From Salinarimonas ramus (GTDB lineage Bacteria; Pseudomonadota; Alphaproteobacteria; Rhizobiales; Beijerinckiaceae): DNA of 64,000 nucleotides. The notes under the pieces are model-generated. The model had not been told where the DNA came from, did no database searches, and saw only the letters and a list, made by a program, of their open reading frames with translations. A program made the translations under genes and the position numbers. The stretch covers positions 111,797 to 175,796 of the forward strand of contig NZ_BMMF01000005.1 of the NCBI RefSeq assembly GCF_014645695.1, written 5' to 3'. Shown here in pieces: positions 52,967 to 61,244 of this stretch (within the stretch, counting starts at the first letter, position 1; every line of letters begins with the position of its first letter).

Positions 52967-53794
52967 ATGACCGGGCTGATGAAGGGCAAGCGGGGCCTGA
53001 TCATGGGTGTCGCCAACGACCATTCCATCGCCTGGGGCATCGCCCGCACGCTGGCCGCGCACGGAGCCGAGCTCGCCTTCACCCATCAGGGCGAGGCGCT
53101 GGGCCGGCGGGTGACGCCGCTCGCGCAATCGGTGGGCTCGGACCTCTCGATCCCCTGCGACGTCGAGGACCTCGCCTCCGTGGACGCCGCCTTCGCGCGC
53201 CTCGACGAGGCCTGGGGCGGCAAGATCGACTTCGTCGTCCACGCCATCGGCTTCTCGGCCAAGGCCGAGCTGAAGGGGCGCTACATCGACGCCACGACGC
53301 GGGAGAACTTCACCCGCACCATGGTGATCTCCGCCTTCTCCTTCACCGAGATCGCCCAGCGCGCCGCTAAGCGCATGAGCCCCGGGGGGGCGCTCCTCAC
53401 GCTCACCTACGGCGGCTCGACCCGCGTGATGCCCAACTACAACGTGATGGGGCTGGCCAAGGCGGCGCTGGAAGCCTCCGTGCGCTATCTCGCCAACGAT
53501 CTCGGGCCGGACGGCATCCGCGTCAACGCGCTCTCGCCCGGGCCGGTGCGCACGCTGGCGGGCGCCGGCATCGCCGACGCGCGCCTCATGTACGCGCACC
53601 AGGCCGCGAACGCGCCCTTGCGCCGCACGGTGACCCTCGACGAGATCGGCGGCTCGGCCCTCTACCTCCTGTCCGACCTCTCCGGCGGCGTCACGGGCGA
53701 GATCCACCACGTGGACAGCGGCTACAACATCGTCTCGATGCCCCGCCCCGACATCCTCAAGGCGCAGGACGACGCGGGCGTGACGGACGCCTGA
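52967..53794 (+). CDS. fabI: enoyl-ACP reductase (NADH) FabI
   Basis: A 275-aa short-chain dehydrogenase-like enoyl-ACP reductase. The GVANDHSIAWGIARTL cofactor block is diagnostic of FabI. The catalytic pair is Tyr158 and Lys165 (NYNVMGLAKAALE, Y-x6-K). SPGPVRTLAGAGI and VDSGYNIVSM follow. CAGGAGA precedes the ATG. It is the target class of triclosan-like inhibitors. Completes fabA-fabB-fabI. Confidence 0.95.
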   Translation: MTGLMKGKRGLIMGVANDHSIAWGIARTLAAHGAELAFTHQGEALGRRVTPLAQSVGSDLSIPCDVEDLASVDAAFARLDEAWGGKIDFVVHAIGFSAKAELKGRYIDATTRENFTRTMVISAFSFTEIAQRAAKRMSPGGALLTLTYGGSTRVMPNYNVMGLAKAALEASVRYLANDLGPDGIRVNALSPGPVRTLAGAGIADARLMYAHQAANAPLRRTVTLDEIGGSALYLLSDLSGGVTGEIHHVDSGYNIVSMPRPDILKAQDDAGVTDA

Positions 53795-53799
53795 GGACG

Positions 53800-53820
53800 T
53801 GCGCGCCGCTCAGGCGCGCA
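53800..53820. terminator. hairpin between convergent fabI and formate dehydrogenase alpha
   Basis: TGCGCGCC (53800-53807), loop GCTCA, GGCGCGCA (53813-53820): a perfect 8-bp GC-rich stem covering the - strand stop codon. No U-run, so a weak bidirectional terminator or 3' end stabiliser. Confidence 0.45.
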
Positions 53821-56554
53821 CCACCCGCGCCGCGCAATATTTGAATTCCGGGATCTTGCCGTCGGGATCGATGGCGGAATTCGTCAGCACGTTCGCCGCC
53901 GCCTCCACGTAGGCGAAGGGCACGAACACCATGTCCTCCTGCAGGGCCGCATCGGCACGGGCGTCGAGCACGATGGCGCCGCGGCGGGTCTCGACGCGCA
54001 CGCTCTCACCGGCGCCGAGCCCCAGCCGCGCGAGGGTGCGCGGGTTGAGGCTCGCCGTCGGTGCGGGCTCGAGCGCGTCGAGGATGCCGGCCCGGCGCGT
54101 CATGGCGCCGGTGTGCCAATGCTCCAGCTGGCGGCCGGTGGTGAGCACCATCGGAAAGTCGGCGTCGGGCGTCTCGGCGGGATCGCGCAGGCCGGCGGGC
54201 ACGAAGAGCGCCTTGCCGCCCGCGCGCGGGAAGGCGTCGCCGAAGACGACCGCCTGGCCGGGCGCGTCCGGCGCCGGGCAGGGATAGGTGACCGCGTCCT
54301 CGCGCTCCAGCCGCTCCCAGGTGATGTTGGCGAGCGAGGGCATCACCCGCGCCATCTCGGCGAAGACGTCGCGCGCATGCGCGTAGTCCCACGGCAGGCC
54401 CAGGCGCCGGCCGAGATCGACGAGGATGGCGAGATCCTCGCGCGCCTCTCCCGGTGGCGGCAGCGCCGGGCGGCCCATCTGGACCTGGCGGTTGGTGTTC
54501 GTCACCGTGCCCGTCTTCTCCGGCCAGGCGGAGGCGGGGAGCACCACGTCGGCGTACATCGCCGTCTCGGTGAGGAAGATGTCCTGCACGACGAGGTGCT
54601 CGAGCGCGGCCAGCGCCTCGCGGGCATGCACCACGTCCGGGTCCGACATGGCCGGGTTCTCGCCCATGACGTAGAGGCCGCGGATGTCGCCCGCGTGGAT
54701 CGCGTCGATGATCTCGGTGACCGTGAGCCCCGGCTGGGCGGAGACCGGGAAGCCCCAGGCCGCCTCGAAGCGGGCGCGCACGGCCTCGTCTCCCACACGG
54801 GCATAGTCCGGCAGGACCATGGGGATCAGCCCCGCATCGGAGGCGCCCTGGACGTTGTTCTGCCCGCGCAGCGGATGGAGCCCGGTGCCCGGGCGCCCGA
54901 CCTGGCCGGTCATCAGCGCGAGCGAGATCAGGCACCGCGCGTTGTCCGTCCCGTGCGTGTGCTGCGACACGCCCATGCCCCAGAAGATCATTGCACGCTC
55001 GGCGGTCGCGTAGAGCCGCGCCACCTCGCGGATCGTGCCCGCCTCGATGCCGCAGCGCTCGGCCATGGCCTCCGGCGTGTAGGCGGCGAGATGCGCCTCC
55101 ATGCGCTCGAAGCCCTCGGTATGGGTCGCGACGTAGTCGCGGTCGACGAGGCCCTCCGTCACGACGACGTTCATCATCGCGTTGAGCAGCGCGACGTCCG
55201 TGCCGGGGCGGAAGCGCAGGCGATGGGTCGCGTGGCGCATCATCAGCGTGCTGCCGCGCGGATCCATGACGACGAGCTTGGCGCCGCTTTTCACCGCCTG
55301 CTTGAAGTAGGTGGCGGCGACGGGGTGGTTCTCGGTGGGGTTCGCGCCGATGACGACGATGACGTCGGCGAGAAGCGCGTCGTTGAACGGCGCGGTGACG
55401 GCGCCCGAGCCGATGCCCTCCATCAGCGCGGCGACGGAGGAGGCGTGGCACAGCCGCGTGCAATGGTCGACGTTGTTGTGGCCGAAGGCCTGGCGGATCA
55501 GCTTCTGGACGAGGTAGGCCTCCTCGTTCGAGCCCTTGGCGGAGCCGAAGCCGGCGACCGCCCGGCCGCCCCGCGCGTCGCGGATGCGCGCGAGACCGTT
55601 CGCGGCGGCATCGAGCGCCTCCTCCCAGCTCGCCTCGCGGAAGTGCGTGAACGGGTTTGTCGGATCGACATCGAGGTTCTTGGGCGCGCCCTCGCGGCGG
55701 ATCAGCGGCACGGTGAGGCGCTGCGGGCTCGCCACGTAGTCGAAGCCGAAGCGGCCCTTCACGCACAGCCGGCTCTCGTTCGCCGGGCCGTCGCGCCCCT
55801 CGACATAGGCGATCGTCCCGTCGCGGAGCTTGTAGGAGATCTGGCAGCCGACGCCGCAATAGGGGCACACCGAATCGACGCTCTCGTCCGCCCCGCGGCT
55901 GCCGACCTGCGTCTCGCGATCGACGATCGAGGCCGGCATCAGCGCGCCCGTGGGGCAGGCCTGGACGCATTCGCCGCAGGCGACGCAGGTCGAGGCGCCC
56001 ATCGGGTCGTCGAGGTCGAAGACAGGGCGATGGTGATCGCCGCGATAGGCCATGCCGATGACGTCGTTGACCTGCACCTCGCGGCAGGCGCGGGCGCACA
56101 AGGTGCAGGAGATGCACGCGTCGAGGTTCACCGCCATGGCGGGGTGCGAGAGGTCCGGCGCCGCCGGATGGTCGCGCCCGGGGAAGCGGGCGTGCGTCAC
56201 GCCCTGGGCATCGGCGAAGCGCCAGAGCGGGGAGGCGGCGTCGTGCGCCGTCTCGCGGGGCGGCTGGTCGGCGACGAGGAGCTCCATGACGAGCTTGCGC
56301 GCCGTCCGCGCCCGCTCGGACGCGCTCTTCACCGCCATGCCCTCGGCGGGCGTGCGGATGCAGGAGGCGGCGAGTACGCGCTCGCCCTCGATCTCCACCA
56401 TGCAGGCACGGCAATTGCCGTCCGGTCGATAGCCGGGCTCGGGGCGGTGGCACAGATGCGGGATGGTCGTGCCCTCGCGGCGGGCGACCTCCCAGATCGT
56501 CTCCCCCTCGCGCGCCTCGACCGCGCGCCCGTCGAGCGTGAAGCGGATGGTCAT
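53810..56554 (-). CDS. fdsA: NAD-dependent formate dehydrogenase, catalytic alpha subunit
   Basis: A 914-aa molybdopterin protein of the soluble NAD+-linked formate dehydrogenase. It has an N-terminal [2Fe-2S] domain (Cys35, 48, 51, 65), two ferredoxin-type [4Fe-4S] clusters (CISCTLCARAC; CVACGECVQACP), a Mo-bis-MGD domain cluster site CPYCGVGC (230-237), and the catalytic metal ligand Cys369 in DHCTRLCHASS, cysteine rather than selenocysteine. ENPAMSDPDVVHAREAL and ALTGQVGRPGTG-type blocks belong to the dehydrogenase body. It oxidises formate to CO2. It lies downstream of the gamma-beta subunit gene. Confidence 0.93.
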   Translation of the reverse strand: MTIRFTLDGRAVEAREGETIWEVARREGTTIPHLCHRPEPGYRPDGNCRACMVEIEGERVLAASCIRTPAEGMAVKSASERARTARKLVMELLVADQPPRETAHDAASPLWRFADAQGVTHARFPGRDHPAAPDLSHPAMAVNLDACISCTLCARACREVQVNDVIGMAYRGDHHRPVFDLDDPMGASTCVACGECVQACPTGALMPASIVDRETQVGSRGADESVDSVCPYCGVGCQISYKLRDGTIAYVEGRDGPANESRLCVKGRFGFDYVASPQRLTVPLIRREGAPKNLDVDPTNPFTHFREASWEEALDAAANGLARIRDARGGRAVAGFGSAKGSNEEAYLVQKLIRQAFGHNNVDHCTRLCHASSVAALMEGIGSGAVTAPFNDALLADVIVVIGANPTENHPVAATYFKQAVKSGAKLVVMDPRGSTLMMRHATHRLRFRPGTDVALLNAMMNVVVTEGLVDRDYVATHTEGFERMEAHLAAYTPEAMAERCGIEAGTIREVARLYATAERAMIFWGMGVSQHTHGTDNARCLISLALMTGQVGRPGTGLHPLRGQNNVQGASDAGLIPMVLPDYARVGDEAVRARFEAAWGFPVSAQPGLTVTEIIDAIHAGDIRGLYVMGENPAMSDPDVVHAREALAALEHLVVQDIFLTETAMYADVVLPASAWPEKTGTVTNTNRQVQMGRPALPPPGEAREDLAILVDLGRRLGLPWDYAHARDVFAEMARVMPSLANITWERLEREDAVTYPCPAPDAPGQAVVFGDAFPRAGGKALFVPAGLRDPAETPDADFPMVLTTGRQLEHWHTGAMTRRAGILDALEPAPTASLNPRTLARLGLGAGESVRVETRRGAIVLDARADAALQEDMVFVPFAYVEAAANVLTNSAIDPDGKIPEFKYCAARVVRA

Positions 56555-56622
56555 GGGCAGGCTCCGGGGTGGAATTCGATTCGGCGAAGGACGTGCACGC
56601 GAGAGCGATCACGCACGACGCG

Positions 56623-56770
56623 CTCCCCTCTCCCTCGTGGAGAGGGGCTGGGGGTGTGGGGCGTGCAGGAATGGACACGCCGCCGATGCCGTCCGAGGAG
56701 CCCTTGGCCACCCGTCCGAGAGCTCCCGACGCCCCACACCCCCGACCCCTCTCCACGAGGGAGAGGGGAG
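56623..56770. repeat. 41-bp inverted-repeat pair of the palindromic intergenic family
   Basis: 56623-56663 and 56730-56770 are reverse complements over 41 bp with two mismatches. Each copy holds an inner hairpin CCCCTCTCC-CTCGT-GGAGAGGGG followed by a GGGGTGTGGGGCG end. The element lies in the 244-bp gap between the two formate dehydrogenase genes. It shares CGCCCCACA and CCTCTCC-CTCGT-GGAGAGG with the palindrome at 52828-52882. Confidence 0.8.
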
Positions 56771-56798
56771 ACCCGTGGCGTGCTCCATTTCTGGCCCG

Positions 56799-58565
56799 TC
56801 ACCTCCGCCCCTCCGGGAAGAAGTTCAGCACGCTCGCCACCGGGTTCGCTGCGGCCTGGCCGAGGCCGCAGATGGAGGCGTCGCGCAGGACCTGCTCGAG
56901 GTCGCCCAGGAGATGCAGGTCCCAGCGGCCGGCGTCGAGCAGCGCCTCGAGCTTCTGCGTGCCGCTGCGGCAGGGCGTGCATTGCCCGCAGCTCTCGTGG
57001 CGGAAGAAGCGCACGAGGTTGAGCGCCACGGCCCGCACATCGTCCCGGTCGGACAGCACCACGACGGCATGCGAGCCGACGAAGGCCTTGTGCGGCTCCA
57101 GAACGCCGAAATCCAGCGGCAGGTCGGCCATGCGCGCGGGCAGGATGCCCCCCGAGGCGCCGCCGGGCAGGTAAGCGGCCAGCGTATGGCCCTCAGCCAT
57201 GCCGCCGCAGAATTCGTCGATCAGCTCCCGGCAGGTGATGCCCGCGGGCGCGAGCTTGACGCCGGGCTCGCGCACGCGCCCCGAGACCGAGAACGAGCGC
57301 AGCCCCGCATGCCCGCGACGGCCGAGCCCGGCGAACCAGGCGGGGCCCTTCTCGACGACGTCGCGCACCCACAGCAGCGTCTCGACGTTGTGGTTGAGCG
57401 TCGGGCGGCCGAACAGGCCAACCTGCGCGATGTAGGGCGGGCGATGGCGGGGCAGGCCGCGCTTGCCCTCGATCGATTCAAGCATGGCGCTCTCCTCGCC
57501 GCAGATGTAGGCGCCCGCCCCGCGTCGCAGCTCGATCGGCGCATGCTGGTCGAGCCCCGCCGCCTTCAGCGCGGCGACCTCGCGCTCGAGGAGCGCGCGC
57601 ACGCCGGCATATTCGTCGCGCAGGTAGATGAACAGGCGCTCGGCCTCCACCGCCCAGGCGGCGACGAGCGCGCCTTCGAGGAAGCGGTGCGGGTCGCGCT
57701 CCAGGTGGAAGCGGTCCTTGAAGGTGCCGGGCTCGCCTTCGTCGCCGTTCACCGTCATGAGGCGCGGGCCGGGCTGCGCGCGCACGATCGACCACTTGCG
57801 TCCGGCGGGGAAGCCGGCGCCACCGAGCCCGCGCAGGCCCGAATCGGAAAGCGTCGCGACGATGTCCTCCACATCACGCGTGCCGGACAGGCACTCGTCG
57901 AGGAGGCGGTATCCGCCCTGCGCACGGTACGCCTGGAGGCCGATCGCCTCGCGCGGGATCGGCTCGACGACGTCCCCCGCCCGGGCGACCTCGATCAGCC
58001 GCTCGGGCGTCGCGTGCTCGACGGCGCGCGTCCCGACATGGGCCGCCGGCGCGCCCGCGCAGCGCCCGATGCAGGGCGCGGAGAGGACGCGGATCGCCGC
58101 CGGGTCGACGCCCTCGCGCAGGGCGCTGGTCAGCCGCTCGGCGCCTGCGAGCATGCAGGCGACGCCGTCGCAGACGCGGATCGTCAGCGGCGCGGGGGGC
58201 GCCTCGCCTTCCTTCACGATGTCGAAATGGTGGTAGAAGCTCGCGACCTCGTAGACCTCCGCCTCCGGGATGCGGAACTCCTCCGCCAGCGCCTTCAGAT
58301 GGCGCGCGGCGAGGTGCCCGACGCCGTCCTGCAGGCGATGCAGCGCCTCGATCAGGAGGTCGCGCCGACGCTCCATCGGGCCGACGAGCGCCTGGACCTC
58401 GGCGAGCGCCGCCTCGTCGAGAGGCCGGCCGCGCGGGCGCGGCCGGGGCGTGCGGCCCCGCCGAGGCGGACCCTCGCCAGGAGCTGCGCCAGGAGTTGCG
58501 CCACGCGCTCGCTCGTCGACCGTCTCTCCCGCATGCGGCGTATCTGCCGGTGCGTTCTCGCGCAT
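56799..58565 (-). CDS. fdsB: formate dehydrogenase fused gamma-beta subunit (NuoE-NuoF-like)
   Basis: A 588-aa protein joining two subunits that are separate (FdsG, FdsB) in many bacteria. Residues about 50-185 are NuoE/FdsG-like with a [2Fe-2S] site (Cys132, Cys137, Cys165, Cys169; RVCDGVACMLAG, APCIGRCAGA). Residues about 215-580 are NuoF/FdsB-like: GLRGLGGAGFPAGRKWSIV (FMN/NAD), GAYICGEESAMLESIEGK, and ESCGQCTPCRSGTQK with the [4Fe-4S] site. It passes formate electrons to NAD+. No fdhD or fdsD gene is adjacent. Confidence 0.92.
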   Translation of the reverse strand: MRENAPADTPHAGETVDERARGATPGAAPGEGPPRRGRTPRPRPRGRPLDEAALAEVQALVGPMERRRDLLIEALHRLQDGVGHLAARHLKALAEEFRIPEAEVYEVASFYHHFDIVKEGEAPPAPLTIRVCDGVACMLAGAERLTSALREGVDPAAIRVLSAPCIGRCAGAPAAHVGTRAVEHATPERLIEVARAGDVVEPIPREAIGLQAYRAQGGYRLLDECLSGTRDVEDIVATLSDSGLRGLGGAGFPAGRKWSIVRAQPGPRLMTVNGDEGEPGTFKDRFHLERDPHRFLEGALVAAWAVEAERLFIYLRDEYAGVRALLEREVAALKAAGLDQHAPIELRRGAGAYICGEESAMLESIEGKRGLPRHRPPYIAQVGLFGRPTLNHNVETLLWVRDVVEKGPAWFAGLGRRGHAGLRSFSVSGRVREPGVKLAPAGITCRELIDEFCGGMAEGHTLAAYLPGGASGGILPARMADLPLDFGVLEPHKAFVGSHAVVVLSDRDDVRAVALNLVRFFRHESCGQCTPCRSGTQKLEALLDAGRWDLHLLGDLEQVLRDASICGLGQAAANPVASVLNFFPEGRR

Positions 58566-58705
58566 CTCGCTCTCGCCTTTTCACGCGTCCCGCCCCGCGG
58601 GCGCGGCGTCTCCTCCGGGAGGGGGAGTGTCCCCGCGCCGACCCCGCACGTCCAGGGCCACGCGGCCGCATCCTGCCCGAGCGCGGACGCCCGGCGCTAT
58701 CCCTT

Positions 58706-58723
58706 TTTCGCCACTTGGCGAAA
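58706..58723. promoter_or_regulatory. palindromic operator candidate between fdsB and the Gfo/Idh gene
   Basis: TTTCGCCA-CT-TGGCGAAA is a perfect 8-bp inverted repeat in the 225-bp divergent gap (58566-58790), on an AT-richer background. The size and symmetry fit a binding site for a dimeric regulator. No regulator gene is adjacent. Confidence 0.5.
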
Positions 58724-58790
58724 CGCAGCCGCCATGGCAAGCAGGCTGCCAGCATCATCTTCTTTGGCGGCACATTCTCTGGAAAGCTCA

Positions 58791-59777
58791 ATGGATCGCG
58801 TCGACGGCATCGGGCTCGGGATCATCGGATACGGCATCATGGGCGAGCGCCTGCTGCGGGCGGCGCTCGGCCCGGGTGCGGGCTCGGTCTCCGTCTGCGG
58901 CGTCTGGGATCCCTCGCCCGCCGCCATGGCGCGCCTCGCCGAGAGCTTCCCGGAGATCCCGCGCTTCGAGAGCGTCGCGGCGCTGATCGAGACGTGCACC
59001 TGCATCTACGTGGCCTCGCCGCCCGCGGCCCATCTCGACCACGCCCGCGCCGCGCTCGCCGCCGGCAAGGCGCTGTTCTGCGAGAAGCCGCTCGCGGTGG
59101 ACGTGGCGCAGGCCCGCGCCTTCGTGCGCGACGCCGACGCCGCCGGCATGCGCGCGGCGGTGAACTTTCCCTTCGCCTCCTCGCTCGCGGTGGACCAGCT
59201 CGAGGCCTGGATGACGGACGGGACGCTCGGCGCCCTGCGCGAGGCGGACATCGAGGTCGGCTTCGCCGCCTGGCCTCGTCCCTGGCAGGAGGACGCGGCG
59301 GCCTGGCTCGACCGGCGCCTGCAGGGCGGCTTCACCCGGGAGGTGCTCTCGCACTTCCTCTTCCTGGCGCTCCGGCTCGTGGGTCCCGCGGCGCTCGGCC
59401 CGGCGAGCGTGCGCTATCCCGTCGACGGTGCGAGCGAGCGCGCGATCGCGGCGGAGCTCACCTGCGGCACGATCCCCGTGCGCGTGCGCGGCCTCGTCGG
59501 CGAGACCGAGACGCCCGACACGAACGGCTTCACCCTGCACGGCTCGAACGGCGCCATCCGCCTGCGGGACTGGGCGATCGCGGAGCGCCTCGTCGACGGC
59601 GCGTGGCAGCCGGCGCCGGACGCGATCCCGCAGGAGGAGGCGCGCCCGATCACGCTCGCGCGCCAGCTCGCCAAGGTCGCCGCCATGGCGCGGGGAGAGC
59701 CGCAGGATCTCGCGAGCCTCTCGGAGGCGCTCGCGGTGCAGGAGCTCGTCGAGGCGATCCTCGCCTCGGGCGAATAG
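58791..59777 (+). CDS. Gfo/Idh/MocA-family oxidoreductase
   Basis: A 328-aa NAD(P)-dependent oxidoreductase. The N-terminal Rossmann motif is IGLGIIGYGIMGERLLRAA, followed by YVASPPAAHLDHARAALAAG and FCEKPLAVDVAQARAFV, whose EKP lysine is the family's catalytic site. The C-terminal domain (about 125-320) is the substrate-binding half, e.g. VNFPFASSLAVDQLEAW. Substrate, probably a sugar or cyclitol-like compound, is unknown. ATG 58791 precedes the Rossmann motif. Confidence 0.87.
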   Translation: MDRVDGIGLGIIGYGIMGERLLRAALGPGAGSVSVCGVWDPSPAAMARLAESFPEIPRFESVAALIETCTCIYVASPPAAHLDHARAALAAGKALFCEKPLAVDVAQARAFVRDADAAGMRAAVNFPFASSLAVDQLEAWMTDGTLGALREADIEVGFAAWPRPWQEDAAAWLDRRLQGGFTREVLSHFLFLALRLVGPAALGPASVRYPVDGASERAIAAELTCGTIPVRVRGLVGETETPDTNGFTLHGSNGAIRLRDWAIAERLVDGAWQPAPDAIPQEEARPITLARQLAKVAAMARGEPQDLASLSEALAVQELVEAILASGE

Positions 59778-59791
59778 CCGTCGGCGGCTTT

Positions 59792-60955
59792 TCAGGCCGC
59801 GAGATCCGCCACCACGGCGTCGAGCACGGGAAAGCCCGCCTGCGTCACCGCGAGGCGCCCGTCGCCGCGGCTCTCGATCAGGCCGTCGCCGACGAGATCC
59901 GCGATGCGCCGCGGATCGAGCCGGCGGCCGGACAGGGCCTCGTAGACCTTCGGGTCGACGCCCTCCGTGAGCCGAAGGCCCATGAGCAGGAACTCGTCGC
60001 CCTGCTCCTCGGCCGAGAGCACCTCGCGCGAGACCGTGGCGTTGCCGTCGCGCTCCACGCGCTCGAGCCAGGTCTCCGGATGGCGCTCGGTGGCGAGCGC
60101 AATGCGCCCTTCGTTCGTGACGAGCCGCGCATGCGCGCCCGGCCCGACGCCGGCATATTCGCCGTAGCGCCAATAGACGAGGTTGTGCCGTGATTGCGCC
60201 CCCGGCCGCGCATGGTTCGAGATTTCGTAGGCCGGCAGGCCCGCGGCCTCGCAGACCTCCTGCGTCACGTCCCACAGGACGCGCGCCTCGTCGGGCGTGG
60301 GGATGACGAGCTTGCCGGCGCGGTGGAGCTTCTCGAACCAGGTGTCCGGCTCGATGGTCAGCTGATAGAGCGAGAGGTGCTCGGCGGCGTGCGCGATCGC
60401 CTCGCGCAGCTCCGCCGCCCAGGCGGCGGGATCGTGACCGGGGCGGGCGTAGATCAGGTCGAAGGACGAGCGCGGGAAATGCGCCTGCGCCACCGCGACC
60501 GCATCGAGCGCCTCGCGCGCCGTGTGCAGCCGCCCCAGCGCCCGCAGGTCGGGATCGTTGAGCGCCTGGACGCCGAGCGACACGCGCTCGACGCCCGCCG
60601 CGCGATAACCGGCGAATCGCGTGGCATCGACGCTCGTCGGGTTGGCTTCCAGCGTCACCTCGACGTCGGGCGCGACCGACCACGCGCCGCCGATGGCATC
60701 GAGGATCGCGCCCACCGTCTGCGGCTTCATCAGCGAGGGCGTGCCGCCGCCGAAGAAGACGCTCGTCACCGTGCGCCCCGGCGCGAGCGCCGCCTGGTGC
60801 GCGATCTCCGCCTCGAAGGCCGCGCGGAAGCGCGCCTCGTCCGGCGGCTCGCGCCGCACGTGGCTGTTGAAGTCGCAATACGGGCACTTCGAGGCGCAGA
60901 AGGGCCAGTGCACGTAGACGCCGAATCCGGCGTGTCTCGTGGGATGGGCGGTCAT
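59792..60955 (-). CDS. hemW: haem chaperone HemW (radical SAM, HemN-like)
   Basis: A 387-aa radical SAM protein. FGVYVHWPFCASKCPYCDFN carries the CxxxCxxC cluster motif (Cys20, 24, 27). SVFFGGGTPSLM, LEANPTSVD, SLGVQALNDPDLRALGR and EISNHARPGAQSRHNLVYWR are HemN/HemW blocks. The shorter N-terminus favours HemW (haem transfer) over a coproporphyrinogen oxidase. Converges with the Gfo/Idh gene. Confidence 0.92.
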   Translation of the reverse strand: MTAHPTRHAGFGVYVHWPFCASKCPYCDFNSHVRREPPDEARFRAAFEAEIAHQAALAPGRTVTSVFFGGGTPSLMKPQTVGAILDAIGGAWSVAPDVEVTLEANPTSVDATRFAGYRAAGVERVSLGVQALNDPDLRALGRLHTAREALDAVAVAQAHFPRSSFDLIYARPGHDPAAWAAELREAIAHAAEHLSLYQLTIEPDTWFEKLHRAGKLVIPTPDEARVLWDVTQEVCEAAGLPAYEISNHARPGAQSRHNLVYWRYGEYAGVGPGAHARLVTNEGRIALATERHPETWLERVERDGNATVSREVLSAEEQGDEFLLMGLRLTEGVDPKVYEALSGRRLDPRRIADLVGDGLIESRGDGRLAVTQAGFPVLDAVVADLAA

Positions 60956-61107
60956 GACGTCGCCACATGTGCCGACGCGGGCGGCGTTTGGCAACAGCCG
61001 GGTTCCCGCCGCGGCGTCGCGGAGGCCTGCCGCGGCCACCGCACGCGCCACGATTCGGGGGCGAATCGGCGTCTGCCATGCCTGAGTCCCCGCCGCGACA
61101 CCCGGGC

Positions 61108-61123
61108 TTAAACGGACATTAAC
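61108..61123 (+). promoter_or_regulatory. perfect CtrA-type box upstream of divL
   Basis: TTAA-ACGGACA-TTAAC is an exact TTAA-N7-TTAAC match, 122 bp before the divL ATG and 150 bp from the divergent hemW start. The rest of the 289-bp gap (60956-61244) shows no other clear element. Confidence 0.6.
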
Positions 61124-61244
61124 CCTCTTCCTGGCGGAGTCGGGGGACGGGTACACTGCACGCGAATCGTGACAGCGTCGCCGCCCCGCGCCGGGATGAT
61201 CCGGCTGCGGAGCGCGTTGCGACGAGCGGGGGTTTCGGCGGCTC

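Noticed and set aside
53810-56554. Selenocysteine formate dehydrogenase
   Set aside because: The active-site codon is cysteine (Cys369); no in-frame TGA is involved.
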